The position numbers and the translations under genes are program-made. From Collinsella sp. BG-O-102 (GTDB lineage: Bacteria > Actinomycetota > Coriobacteriia > Coriobacteriales > Coriobacteriaceae): a DNA stretch of 64,000 bases. The stretch covers positions 1 to 64,000 of the forward strand of contig NZ_JAMOKO010000004.1 in the NCBI RefSeq assembly GCF_023656745.1, read 5' to 3'. This document shows positions 15,992 to 24,326 of the stretch, one piece after another (position 1 is the stretch's first letter; each line of letters opens with the position of its first letter). The notes under the pieces were generated by a model. The model had not been told where the DNA came from and ran no database searches. It saw only the letters and a list, made by a program, of their open reading frames with translations.

Positions 15992-16549
15992 ATGAAAAAG
16001 AAGCCGCTGCTTGCGCTCATGTTGGCTGTAGTGGTTGCATGCTTGATCTCTCTTTCCGGTTGCGGTGATCCCACAGTCGAGCAACTTATTAACGAAGATC
16101 TGATCAATCAGCTTGATGAGATTAAAAATAACGACGAGTCATTTCTGGATGGCTTGGATAAGGCTGCAGGGAAAGAGTTTAAAAGGGTCGGCATCAATAC
16201 CGAGGAATACGCCAAGAGCTATCTCGAGGGCTTCGACTATAAAATCGGCGACATTGTAGTCGATGAAGATAAGGGTACCGCTACTGCCGAAGTGACCGTT
16301 TCTTGTAAGTCGATGGCTCAAATTCAAGGGGATTTTGCCACCAAATACCAAGAGAAGGTTGCTGCTCTTGATGGGTCGCCTTCCGAAGATGAGTTGTACA
16401 AGCTGGCTGGACAGGTAATGCTCGATGTGACCAAGGCCGCCAAGCCCAAGGACACCAAGGTTACCTTTAAGTATTCTGCTAACGATGACAACGAATGGTC
16501 GGGGGACGACTCTAATATCTCCGAGATGATGAGCGCTCTGCAAGGGTAG
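15992..16549 (+). CDS. Small secreted lipoprotein
   Basis: The product (185 residues) begins MKKKPLLALMLAVVVAC and has lipobox LSGC, so it is a Sec-exported lipoprotein. The mature region is helical and acidic (VEQLINEDLINQLDEIKNND) and resembles DUF5105-like lipoproteins of Firmicutes and Coriobacteriia (GTATAEVTVSCKSM in the middle). ATG 15992 follows GGAGG; the longer reading from 15947 lacks a ribosome site. It follows the tRNA fragment and is followed by a hairpin. Function unknown. Confidence 0.78.
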   Translation: MKKKPLLALMLAVVVACLISLSGCGDPTVEQLINEDLINQLDEIKNNDESFLDGLDKAAGKEFKRVGINTEEYAKSYLEGFDYKIGDIVVDEDKGTATAEVTVSCKSMAQIQGDFATKYQEKVAALDGSPSEDELYKLAGQVMLDVTKAAKPKDTKVTFKYSANDDNEWSGDDSNISEMMSALQG

Positions 16550-16594
16550 CGCTTTATATTTAGGTTGCCATGCGACAAACAGTTCGTTATGCAA

Positions 16595-16628
16595 TAAAGG
16601 GAGGATCGTTGGGGCGACCCTCCCTTTA
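16595..16628 (+). terminator. Hairpin after the lipoprotein gene
   Basis: TAAAGGGAGG (16595-16604) and CCTCCCTTTA (16619-16628) are exact complements; there is only a short T-run, which lies within the stem. Confidence 0.6.
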
Positions 16629-16680
16629 GGACAACCAAAGCCAAGTGTGTCTGCGATATTGGTAAGCGTTATTCTGCCGG

Positions 16681-16905
16681 CAGTTGGGGACACTCCTTGT
16701 GCCAGCGTTGCATCGAGTGCTTGGGAAACCGCGACCCGGTTTTTGGCCGAATAGTGGGTCGCATTTTCCGGATGGGGTGGGTTGCGGAAAGTGCGACCCG
16801 GAATATTGCTCTGAAACGGGATGCGGTTTCCCTGATGCGCCTCAAACGGAAAGCATATCCCATTCCGGAGCTCCAAAACGGGATGCGCTTTCCGCGCGGA
16901 AGAAT
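16681..16905. repeat. Array of six GGAAA-nn-GCRWCCCG half-sites
   Basis: After a CAGTTGGGGACACTCC box (16681-16696), six copies in changing orientation fill the spacer: GGGAAACCGCGACCCGG at 16723, an inverted copy ending TTTTCCGGA at 16771, GCGGAAAGTGCGACCCGG at 16784, inverted GGGATGCGGTTTCCC at 16818, CGGAAAGCATATCCC at 16847, and inverted CGGGATGCGCTTTCC at 16879. The same unit recurs at 31771-31882 and 56226-56273. Confidence 0.8.
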
Positions 16906-16935
16906 TGTCGCAGCTGCGTTAAGCAGTGTCGCTCG

Positions 16936-17604
16936 TTACTCGCCCAGAATCAGCGCCGCTAGCTCGTCCTGGGTGTCCACCACGTAGTCGGCGCCGGCGG
17001 CCTCCAGCTCTGCGCGGCCGCGGAAGCCCCAGCTGACGCCCGCGCTCTTAAGGCCGGCGTTGTGGCCGGTCAGGATATCGACATTGGAATCGCCCACATA
17101 GAGCGTGGTTGCCGGATTGGCGCCCAGCTCCTCCATCACATGTAGCGTGACGGGTGCTTCGGGCTTGGGCGGAAACGCATCGACACGGCCCTGTACCAGC
17201 GCAAAGCGCTCGGAACCAAAATACTTCTCGATAAGCGGAGCCGCCGAGACGTGGTCCTTGTTGGTGAGCACGGCAAGCTGCACGCCCGCGGCACGCAGGC
17301 GGTCGAGCATCTCGATCGTGCCGGCATAGGGAGCGGTGTGGTCCTCCTTGTGCTCGCCGTAGTAAGCCCTAAACTCGGCAAGCGTCTGCTCAAACATACG
17401 GCCGTCGCCCGCATACTCGGCAGGCATAAAGCGCTCAACCAGCTTGAGCATGCCGTTTCCCACCTTGTAGCGGTACTCGTCTACGGCAAACGTGGGCCAG
17501 CCGTGCGTCTCGCAGGTATGGTTGCCGGCGGCCGCCAGGTCCTCGAGCGTGTTGAGAATGGTGCCGTCCAGGTCAAAGATCACATGGGAAAAAGCTGCTG
17601 CCAT
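16936..17604 (-). CDS. HAD-family phosphatase, phosphoglycolate phosphatase-like
   Basis: The protein (222 residues) is a HAD hydrolase with nucleophile motif I VIFDLDGTILNT, motif II VLTNKD, a motif III lysine in PPKPEAP, and motif IV LYVGDSNVDI. The helical cap between motifs I and II matches the Gph/PGP subgroup that dephosphorylates phosphoglycolate or similar small phosphates. ATG 17604 follows AGGAG; earlier in-frame starts lack a site. It is downstream of the hyp genes on the same strand, but a 105-base gap and no functional link suggest separate expression. The real substrate is uncertain. Confidence 0.88.
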   Translation of the reverse strand: MAAAFSHVIFDLDGTILNTLEDLAAAGNHTCETHGWPTFAVDEYRYKVGNGMLKLVERFMPAEYAGDGRMFEQTLAEFRAYYGEHKEDHTAPYAGTIEMLDRLRAAGVQLAVLTNKDHVSAAPLIEKYFGSERFALVQGRVDAFPPKPEAPVTLHVMEELGANPATTLYVGDSNVDILTGHNAGLKSAGVSWGFRGRAELEAAGADYVVDTQDELAALILGE

Positions 17605-17709
17605 GGGTGCTCCTGCCGCTTGAGTTGTAAAACGCACCCCATGATACTGGGCATGCGTGCCGGGCATGTTTGGAATCTGAATATCTTTAATAGCCCTGAG
17701 CCTTTGTCG

Positions 17710-18744
17710 TTAGCAAATCCTCGGCAGCTGCTCTCCTACGAGCATGTCGAGGATACGGGTCGAGCCCCAGCCGGTGCGTACGCGCACGGCGTGACGGGCG
17801 CCCTCGGCAAGCGGCAGCACGCGGCCGATGATGGCGGCGTTCTCGCCGTAGCGGGCGGCGCGCATGGCGGCCAGTGCGGCATCGGCCTGCTCGGCCGGCA
17901 CCACGGCGACCATCTTGCCCTCGTTTGCCACCTGCAGCACATCGTAGCCGAGCATCTCGCAGGCTGCCTGCACGTCGGGGCGCACGGGTACATCGTCCTC
18001 GTCGATTTCCATGGTAACGCCGCTGGCCTGAGCAAACTCGTTGAGTGTGGACGCCAGGCCACCGCGCGTGGGGTCGCGGAGGCAGCGCGTGTCGGGCGCT
18101 GCGGCCAGTACGTCGGCGATCAGGTGGTTGAGCGGCGCGGCATCGCTTTCGATGGTGCTCGAAAACGCCAGACCCTCGCGTTGGCTCATGATGGCGATGC
18201 CGTGGTCGCCGAGTGTACCCGACACCAGGATGACATCGCCAGGCTGGCAGTTGGCGCCGCTGAGCGCCACGCCCTCGGGCACCTCGCCCACGCCGGCGGT
18301 ATTGATGTAGATGCCGTCGGCCCCGCCGCGCTCGACCACCTTGGTGTCGCCCGTGATGATCGCCACGTCCGCCTCGCGTGCCGTTTCGGCCATCGTCTGC
18401 ACAATCTGGTGGAGCTTGTCCATGGGGTAGCCCTCTTCGAGGATAAAACCGCACGATAGGTAGCGCACGTTGGCGCCCGAGGTCGCGACGTCGTTGACGG
18501 TTCCGCACACGGCGAGGCGGCCGATGTTGCCACCGGGGAAGAACTGCGGCGAGACCACAAAGCTGTCGGTCGACATGGCGATACGCCCGCTCGTGGGCAG
18601 CGCGGCGACGCCGGCATCGTTGCCCGCGAGCAGCTCGGGCGACCCAAAGGCATCCAAAAAGACCTCATCGATGATGCGTTTCATCATCTGACCGCCAGAG
18701 CCGTGGCCCAACAGGACAGTGCTATCGGTGATGCTATGGGACAT
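17710..18744 (-). CDS. hypE: Hydrogenase maturation protein HypE
   Basis: HypE (344 residues) dehydrates the carbamoyl group passed from HypF to its C-terminal cysteine, making the thiocyanate that supplies CN ligands to the NiFe centre. The required C-terminal PRIC is present. N-terminal GHGSGGQMMKR and the ATP-binding GNDAGVAAL/STDSFVVSP motifs mark the PurM-like fold. ATG 18744 follows GGAG by eight bases; TTG 18750 would be too close. It is the last gene of the hypF-hypC-hypD-hypE series. Confidence 0.96.
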   Translation of the reverse strand: MSHSITDSTVLLGHGSGGQMMKRIIDEVFLDAFGSPELLAGNDAGVAALPTSGRIAMSTDSFVVSPQFFPGGNIGRLAVCGTVNDVATSGANVRYLSCGFILEEGYPMDKLHQIVQTMAETAREADVAIITGDTKVVERGGADGIYINTAGVGEVPEGVALSGANCQPGDVILVSGTLGDHGIAIMSQREGLAFSSTIESDAAPLNHLIADVLAAAPDTRCLRDPTRGGLASTLNEFAQASGVTMEIDEDDVPVRPDVQAACEMLGYDVLQVANEGKMVAVVPAEQADAALAAMRAARYGENAAIIGRVLPLAEGARHAVRVRTGWGSTRILDMLVGEQLPRIC

Positions 18745-18792
18745 ATCCAAAACTCCAATCGTGGGTGGTGCCAGTATGTGGGTGTGTCCGGG

Positions 18793-19905
18793 CTAGTCGC
18801 GGTAGCGGTAGTACGCCGCGCAGCTGCCCTCGGAGCTCACCATGCACGGGCCGACGGGGTGCTCGGGCGTGCAGGTGCGGCCAAAGAGCGGGCAGCTGCT
18901 CGGCGTAATGGCCCCGCGCAGCACGTCGCCGCAGCGGCATCCGCGCGGCTCGACCGTCGCCTCAACGGGCACGTCAAAGCGAACGCGGGCATCAAAGCGC
19001 GAGAACTCGGGGCGGATGGAAAGGCCCGAGTTGGCAATCGGCCCCAATCCGCGCCATGTGGTATCGCACGGCTCAAATACCTGCTCGACCAGCTGGCGCG
19101 CCACGGGATTGCCGTCGGCATTGACGCCACGGCGGTAGGCGTTGTCGATCGCGGGCCTGTCCTCGACAACCATCTGGACCAGCATGCAGATTCCCTGCAA
19201 GATGTCGACCGGCTCAAATCCCGTTACCACGCCTGGAGTCTTAAACTCGTCGACCAAAAAGCCAAAGGGGGCCAAGCCCGTGATGGTGGCGACGTGGCCC
19301 GGCAGGATAAAGCCGTCGATGGTGGTCTCGGGATCGTTGGCAATCGCGCATAGCGCCGGCGGCGTGGTCTTGTGGGCGCAATAGACCGAGAAGTTTTGGA
19401 GTCCGCGTGCATCGGCCTCCAAAATGGCGGCGGCGATGGTGGGCGTCGTGGTCTCAAAGCCGACGCCCATAAAGATGACCGGGCGATCGGGGTTGTGTTC
19501 GGCGATATCGAGTGCATCGAGTGGGGAGTACACAATGCGAATATCGCGCCCCGCGGCCTTTTGCGCGGCAAGCGAGGTGGACGATCCGGGCACGCGCATC
19601 ATGTCGCCAAAGGTGGTGATGATGGCGCCGTCCATCTTGGCGAGCGCGATTGCATGGTCGATATCGCGGTTGGCGGTAACGCAGACGGGGCAACCCGGAC
19701 CGCTCAGCAGTTTGAGCCCGGCAGGCATAATGGAGCGAAAGCCATAGCGCCCGATGCTCGCGGTATGCGTGCCGCAGACTTCCATAAGGTTGATGGCGCG
19801 GTCGCCGACGAGTTCACGGATGTGCTCGATGAGCTCGCGAGCCAGCTTGGGATCGCGGAATGCCGAGAAGTCGATACCGGAGCGAGCCGGCTGTCCGGCC
19901 GCCAC
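18793..19905 (-). CDS. hypD: Hydrogenase maturation protein HypD
   Basis: HypD (370 residues) is the iron-sulfur scaffold on which the Fe(CN)2CO unit is assembled with HypC. Signature motifs are visible: MEVCGTHT near 41-48, GPGCPVCVT near 69-77, the GFETTTP loop, and C-terminal cysteines for the 4Fe-4S cluster (GCRCGDVLRG, CPLFGRTCTPEHPVGPC). The GTG start overlaps the stop of hypC by one base, a typical coupling. Length is normal. Confidence 0.97.
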   Translation of the reverse strand: MAAGQPARSGIDFSAFRDPKLARELIEHIRELVGDRAINLMEVCGTHTASIGRYGFRSIMPAGLKLLSGPGCPVCVTANRDIDHAIALAKMDGAIITTFGDMMRVPGSSTSLAAQKAAGRDIRIVYSPLDALDIAEHNPDRPVIFMGVGFETTTPTIAAAILEADARGLQNFSVYCAHKTTPPALCAIANDPETTIDGFILPGHVATITGLAPFGFLVDEFKTPGVVTGFEPVDILQGICMLVQMVVEDRPAIDNAYRRGVNADGNPVARQLVEQVFEPCDTTWRGLGPIANSGLSIRPEFSRFDARVRFDVPVEATVEPRGCRCGDVLRGAITPSSCPLFGRTCTPEHPVGPCMVSSEGSCAAYYRYRD

Positions 19906-20165
19906 TAGTAAGCCTCCGCCGGGTTGGTGGCCAGCTGGTCTTCTTCGACCAGTTCGGTCATGGTGTTGACCAGGTCGAGCGTCTCCTGCGCCTCCTGCTC
20001 GTCGACAATCTGAATGCCAAAGCCGGCGTGCACGAGAATATAGTCGCCTACCTGTGCCGTCGGCACGAGGCGCAGCGAAACGGGGCGCTCGATGCCCATC
20101 ATGTCGACGGTCGCCTTAAGGTCGTCGTCGCGTTTGACCACTTTACCGGGAACGGCAAGGCACAT
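19905..20165 (-). CDS. hypC: Hydrogenase assembly chaperone HypC
   Basis: HypC (86 residues) begins MCLAVPGKVV; the second-residue cysteine carries the iron complex between HypD and the hydrogenase large subunit. The conserved GDYILVHAGFGIQIVDEQEA segment confirms the family. The C-terminal tail is slightly long and acidic. It overlaps hypD by one base and follows hypF by 131 bases on the same strand, where no terminator is evident. Confidence 0.96.
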   Translation of the reverse strand: MCLAVPGKVVKRDDDLKATVDMMGIERPVSLRLVPTAQVGDYILVHAGFGIQIVDEQEAQETLDLVNTMTELVEEDQLATNPAEAY

Positions 20166-20296
20166 AATGTTCCCCTTTTATACGTTTTGCGCTGGATAGG
20201 CGCCTAATTACCCATCAGTTGATGGTAGCGCTCGCGGAAGTCACGAGCAAACGCGTTACACCTGTGAGACGGCGGCGCGCAGGCTGGCAAAACAGC

Positions 20297-22768
20297 CTAT
20301 CGCGATGCTGTCTGCGCGAGGCGGGCGCGAGCGATGGCGGCCTGACCGTAGGCGATGCAGCCGTCGTTAACGGGCACGGTTTGGGGAATCAAGACCGTAA
20401 GGCCTGCGTCTTTAAGATTGCGGGTGAGGAGCTGAAGCAAAAGTCGGTTCATGAACACGCCGCCCGAGAGCGCGACGGTATCGATGCCTTCGCGCGCGCA
20501 GATTTCGTGTGCGATTCGTGCCGAAGAGCGCGCGATGGCGATGTGGAACCCGAGCGCGAGCCTGCCGGCGGGCACGCCGGTCCTGATTCCCTCCAAAAGC
20601 GCCTCAAAAAGCGGTCTGGAGTTCAGAACATGGCAGTCGTCCGGACGGGATGATTCGGTTACGGAAAAGCTGGCCATATTGCCGGTAGGGCAGGCACTTT
20701 CACTGCTGAGCGCGCGCCAGGCGGCGGCTTCGAATTCTATGGCGGGTTCGCCCTCGTAGGTTGCCTTGTCGCAGATGCCCAGAATTGCTGCCGCGGCATC
20801 AAAGAGACGCCCCATGCTGCTGGTATGCGGGCTGTTGATGCCGCGCTCGATCATGGTGGCTGTCACGCTGCGCGTTTGCTCGTCGAGGCTGTCCAAAAGC
20901 CGAGCGGCGCCTGGGTGCTCGAGCAGGCCGAGCTCACTGAGCAGGGCAAAGGCGTTGCGGCGGGCGTCGCGCACGGAGGCCGCCCCGCCGGGGAGCGCCC
21001 AGGTGCGCAAATGCGCGGCGCGCTCAAAGCCGCCAAGGCCGGCGACAAGAAACTCGCCGCCCCAAATGGTCCCATCGGTGCCGGCGCCGGTGCCGTCAAA
21101 GGCGATGCCAAGGACGCGCGCGTCGGTTGTAAGCTGGCCCGCGGCGATGGCCTCGGCCATTACGCTCGCGATATGCGCATGATGGTGCTGCACCTCGACG
21201 AGCGGCAGATTGCATTTTCGCGCCTGCTCGCGCGCCCACTGGCCCGATAGATAGCTGGGGTGTACATCGCAGGCCAAGGCGGCGGGCGCCAAGTCAAAGA
21301 GATCTTCCAAGCGCGTGCGCGCGGCGTTCCAGGCATCGAAGGTCCCGCCGTTTTCAACATCGCCGATATGCTGCGACACAAAACAGGTTGCCTCGCCGTT
21401 CGTCCCTTCGCGCGTGAGCGCAATCGTGGCCTTTTGTTGTGGCCCGCAGGCGAGCACGCAGGACGGAGCGCCGTCGAGCGCCGGCAACGGCAGCGGCTGG
21501 GGTGCATATCCGCGAGCGCGGCGCACGGGCATAACGGCGCCGCCGACCACGCGCACTACAGAGTCGTCGTAGCGCGAGAGGATCGCGCGGTCGTTACCGA
21601 GCAACGCGTCGGCGATGCCGGCGGCAACGAGGTGTTCCCAGGCAAGATCGTCATCGGTCTCGATGGGCTCTTCGCTCAGGTTGCCGCTGGTCATGACGAG
21701 CGCGTGCATACCGCAGGCTTCTGCCACGGCAAGCAACAGATGTTGAAGCGGCGTATAGGGGAGCATGACGCCGAGCTCGGGCAAGTCGTGCGCGACAGAT
21801 GGCGCGAGGGCGAGGATGTCGGGGGAACCGCCGTTGCCCTCGCCAGCAGTGCGCTGGCGCAGCAGCACAATGGGGCGGATACTGCCGGCGAGCAGATCGC
21901 GTTCAGCATCGTCGATATGACACAGGCGCCCGGCATCGGCAAGACTGCGCACCATGACGGCAAGCGGCTTATTGCTGCGGCGTTTGCGACGGCGCAACTC
22001 GGCCACCGCCTGCTCGTTGGCAGCGTCACAGGCTAGATGGAATCCGCCCAGGCCCTTGATGGCGACGATGCCACCGCTGGCCAGCAGCTCAACGCAGCGC
22101 TCGATGATAGCGTCGCTGGCCTCGCGTGTGGTGCCGACGGCCGGTGTCGCGGACGAATTCCCGCACGCATCGCCGTTCACAGCCTCGCGCCACGTAATAT
22201 GCGGCCCGCAATCAAAGCAGGCATCGGGCTGTGCGTGAAAGCGACGGTCGAGTGGATTGGCATACTCTGCGGCGCAGGCGGGGCACATGGGGAAACGGTC
22301 CATCGAGGTAGCCGCTCGGTCATACGGCAGCGACCGGATGATGGTAAAGCGTGGGCCGCAGTTGGTGCAGTTGATAAAAGGGTAGTGATAGCGCTGATCG
22401 GCGGGGTCGAACAGCTCGCGCAGGCAATCGTCACAGGTGGCGATATCGGGCGAGACGAGAGTCGTGTGCGCGGTCTGATCCTGCGACGCTACGATGCGAA
22501 AGCCCTGCTCATTGGCAGTGCTCCAGCCGCTAGGCTCCAAATCCGCAATATCGACTCGCTCAACGTGAGCTGCCGCAGGCGCATGCTCAGAAAGCGCGGC
22601 AACAAAAGCATCGAGCGCATCGGCCGGAGCGTGCGCCTCGATATGCACGCCGTCGCCCGCGTTGAGCACCCATCCGCAAATGCCATGCGCCATGGCCTCG
22701 CGATACACAAACGGTCGCATGCCAACGCCCTGCACAATGCCCGTCACATGAATATGCACATGCCGCAT
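20297..22768 (-). CDS. hypF: Carbamoyltransferase HypF
   Basis: HypF (823 residues) makes carbamoyl-adenylate from carbamoyl phosphate and transfers it to HypE. Domains in order: acylphosphatase-like (HVTGIVQGVGMRPFVYREA, residues 5-23), two zinc fingers with paired CX2C (CDDC..CTNC, CPAC..CFDC) near 110-185, a YrdC-like domain (AIKGLGGFHLACDA), and a Kae1-like C-terminal domain (VEVQHHHAHIASVMAE; FDGTGAGTDGTIWGGEF; LSGGVFMNRLL). ATG 22768 follows GAGGGG. A large palindrome lies immediately upstream. Confidence 0.97.
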   Translation of the reverse strand: MRHVHIHVTGIVQGVGMRPFVYREAMAHGICGWVLNAGDGVHIEAHAPADALDAFVAALSEHAPAAAHVERVDIADLEPSGWSTANEQGFRIVASQDQTAHTTLVSPDIATCDDCLRELFDPADQRYHYPFINCTNCGPRFTIIRSLPYDRAATSMDRFPMCPACAAEYANPLDRRFHAQPDACFDCGPHITWREAVNGDACGNSSATPAVGTTREASDAIIERCVELLASGGIVAIKGLGGFHLACDAANEQAVAELRRRKRRSNKPLAVMVRSLADAGRLCHIDDAERDLLAGSIRPIVLLRQRTAGEGNGGSPDILALAPSVAHDLPELGVMLPYTPLQHLLLAVAEACGMHALVMTSGNLSEEPIETDDDLAWEHLVAAGIADALLGNDRAILSRYDDSVVRVVGGAVMPVRRARGYAPQPLPLPALDGAPSCVLACGPQQKATIALTREGTNGEATCFVSQHIGDVENGGTFDAWNAARTRLEDLFDLAPAALACDVHPSYLSGQWAREQARKCNLPLVEVQHHHAHIASVMAEAIAAGQLTTDARVLGIAFDGTGAGTDGTIWGGEFLVAGLGGFERAAHLRTWALPGGAASVRDARRNAFALLSELGLLEHPGAARLLDSLDEQTRSVTATMIERGINSPHTSSMGRLFDAAAAILGICDKATYEGEPAIEFEAAAWRALSSESACPTGNMASFSVTESSRPDDCHVLNSRPLFEALLEGIRTGVPAGRLALGFHIAIARSSARIAHEICAREGIDTVALSGGVFMNRLLLQLLTRNLKDAGLTVLIPQTVPVNDGCIAYGQAAIARARLAQTASR

Positions 22769-22791
22769 GCGACACCCCTCATCAAAACCGA

Positions 22792-22862
22792 CCAAAAAGG
22801 GACAGGTTTATTTTGGTAGGTAAAACTTCTAAACCTGCCAAAACAAACCTGTCCCTTTTTGG
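22792..22862. repeat. Long GGGACAGG palindrome between hypF and nikR
   Basis: CCAAAAAGGGACAGGTTT at 22792 and its complement ending at 22862 extend to 30-bp arms with two G-T pairs around an 11-base centre. It shares the GGGACAG core with the elements at 1490, 28289, 40091 and 40895, and could terminate nikR transcription. Confidence 0.85.
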
Positions 22863-22885
22863 CAGGTGCGCTGCGGGAAATCCCG

Positions 22886-23398
22886 CTACAGCCCCAGGCT
22901 CTGCTTGGTGGCGGCGCACGTGAGCTCGCCGTGCTTAACGCCGCGCAGGCCCAGCAGGCGGTCGGACAGTTCGTAGACGCGCTCGTCGCGACCCTTGAGC
23001 GCCAGGATCTCCAAGCAGTTGTGGTGATCCAGATGTACGTGCATGGTCGATACGATCTCGTCGGTGTAGTCGTGCTGCACTTCGTCCAGACGGCGCGTCA
23101 GGTCGCCGGTATGGTGGTCGTAGATCATGGTGAGCGACCCGATAACATGCTCATCGGGCGTGCGCATCTGCTCTTTGGCGATCGAGGCGCGAATCAGGTC
23201 GCGCACGGCCTCGGAGCGGTTGGCCACGTCGCCGCGGCGCGCGATCTGTTCGTCAAAACGGCGCAGCAGGTCGTCCGGTGCGGTAACCGAAAAGCGGACC
23301 AGCTCGGAGCCGGAGCCACTACAGTGGCAGCCTGCGTCACCGTCCGCCCCGTGCGGATGCTCGTGCTCGTACCCGCAGCCGTGCTCATGTTCGGCCAC
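22886..23398 (-). CDS. nikR: Nickel-responsive regulator NikR with His-rich N-terminus
   Basis: The product (170 residues) has a ribbon-helix-helix DNA-binding domain (VRFSVTAPDDLLRRFDEQIARR) and an ACT-like nickel domain with the ligand cluster of the family (STMHVHLDHHNCLEIL). It should repress nickel uptake or hydrogenase genes when nickel is ample. Unusually, about 33 residues precede the DNA-binding domain, rich in His and Cys (HEHGCGYEHEHPHG, CHC). It starts one base after the small gene upstream, so the two are cotranscribed, and it lies next to hypF. Confidence 0.9.
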   Translation of the reverse strand: MAEHEHGCGYEHEHPHGADGDAGCHCSGSGSELVRFSVTAPDDLLRRFDEQIARRGDVANRSEAVRDLIRASIAKEQMRTPDEHVIGSLTMIYDHHTGDLTRRLDEVQHDYTDEIVSTMHVHLDHHNCLEILALKGRDERVYELSDRLLGLRGVKHGELTCAATKQSLGL

Positions 23399-23399
23399 G

Positions 23400-23648
23400 T
23401 TACACCAGCTTCACGGAGCCGACGGAGTTGTGGTCGGCCTCGATGGCTTCCTCGTAGCCCTCGAGCGCGTCATGCGCCTCGTGCAGCGCGGCCATGGCGG
23501 CCTCGAGCTTGGCGCCGATGCGCTCCATGTCAAAATTCTCGGTCGCATGCAGCAGCTGATGGCTCCACTCATGAGCGAGCTCGATGGTGTCGTCGACCTG
23601 TTTGACGCTCATGGCAAGCTGACTCATGTTCATTCCAACATCATGCAT
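23400..23648 (-). CDS. Small helical protein cotranscribed with nikR
   Basis: An 82-residue protein predicted almost entirely helical (LEAAMAALHEAHDALEGYEEA), with several histidines and acidic residues (ELAHEWSHQLLHATENFD) that could bind metal. I do not recognise a family. It has a clear AAAGGAG site seven bases before the ATG and directly precedes nikR with a one-base gap, so a role in nickel handling is likely but inferred from position alone. Confidence 0.75.
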   Translation of the reverse strand: MHDVGMNMSQLAMSVKQVDDTIELAHEWSHQLLHATENFDMERIGAKLEAAMAALHEAHDALEGYEEAIEADHNSVGSVKLV

Positions 23649-23725
23649 GGGAAATCTCCTTTTGTATGGGGCAGTTCAGTGGTTCAGATTTTACTACGCC
23701 CGCTCTGCGCGCAGTTGCATAAGAA

Positions 23726-23758
23726 AACGGGTACGAGTCTGTGCGACCCGCACCCGTT
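23726..23758 (-). terminator. Terminator of trxA
   Basis: On the minus strand AACGGGTGCGGGT and ACTCGTACCCGTT pair with one mismatch and one G-T pair around a seven-base loop, and the stem ends in TTTTC. It lies about 110 bases after the trxA stop. Confidence 0.75.
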
Positions 23759-23869
23759 CACTGGGGGCTGTTTGTGACTACCATACTATCCGTGGTTGCA
23801 CTCGGTGCATCCAGAAGTCCGGCGAGCGGTGCAAAAGCGCTCATAGACGGCGAGTAAGTAACAAGCGTA

Positions 23870-24190
23870 TTACAGATGCTTCTCCAGCAGCGCCTGCAGC
23901 CTCGCCTTGGGTAGAGCGCCAACCGAGCGGTCAATCTCCTCGCCGTTCTTAAACACAATCAGCGTGGGGATGCTCATGACGCCATACTTCATGGCCAGGT
24001 CCTGGTTGTCGTCGACATTGCATTTGGCAACGGCAAGCTTGCCCGCCAGCTCATCGGCAACCTCGTCAACGATGGGCGAGAGGGATCGACAGGGACCGCA
24101 CCACGGTGCCCAAAAATCAACCAGCACGGGCAGGCTGTCGTTAACGATGGAATCGAAGTTCTCGGGGGTAATCTGATTAATGCCAGCCAT
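23870..24190 (-). CDS. trxA: Thioredoxin
   Basis: This 106-residue thioredoxin has the redox motif WCGPC (C31, C34), the cis-proline loop SIPTLIVFKNGEEI and a normal length. It reduces protein disulfides in the cytoplasm using electrons from thioredoxin reductase, which is not in the window. ATG 24190 follows GGAGG; longer in-frame readings extend into the divergent promoter region. It is transcribed alone, with a terminator at 23726-23758. Confidence 0.96.
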   Translation of the reverse strand: MAGINQITPENFDSIVNDSLPVLVDFWAPWCGPCRSLSPIVDEVADELAGKLAVAKCNVDDNQDLAMKYGVMSIPTLIVFKNGEEIDRSVGALPKARLQALLEKHL

Positions 24191-24292
24191 GGTGACCTCC
24201 ATAATGCGACGCGGCTCGGCCGCGTAAAACTCAGTACGACCGTGCTTATACCCAGCCGCCCGCAAAGCAACCACTCGCGGGCAGCTCTTTTA

Positions 24293-24298
24293 TATAAT
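24293..24298 (+). promoter_or_regulatory. -10 box of the orphan gene at 24327
   Basis: A consensus TATAAT lies 28 bases before the chosen ATG, in the divergent region with trxA. No convincing -35 box is seen. Confidence 0.5.
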
Positions 24299-24326
24299 GG
24301 TGGGCACGCAAACGATTGGAGAGCGC

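Noticed and set aside
16723-16905. Repeat array considered as a CRISPR
   Set aside because: Units alternate in orientation, spacing is irregular, repeats are short and no cas genes are present.
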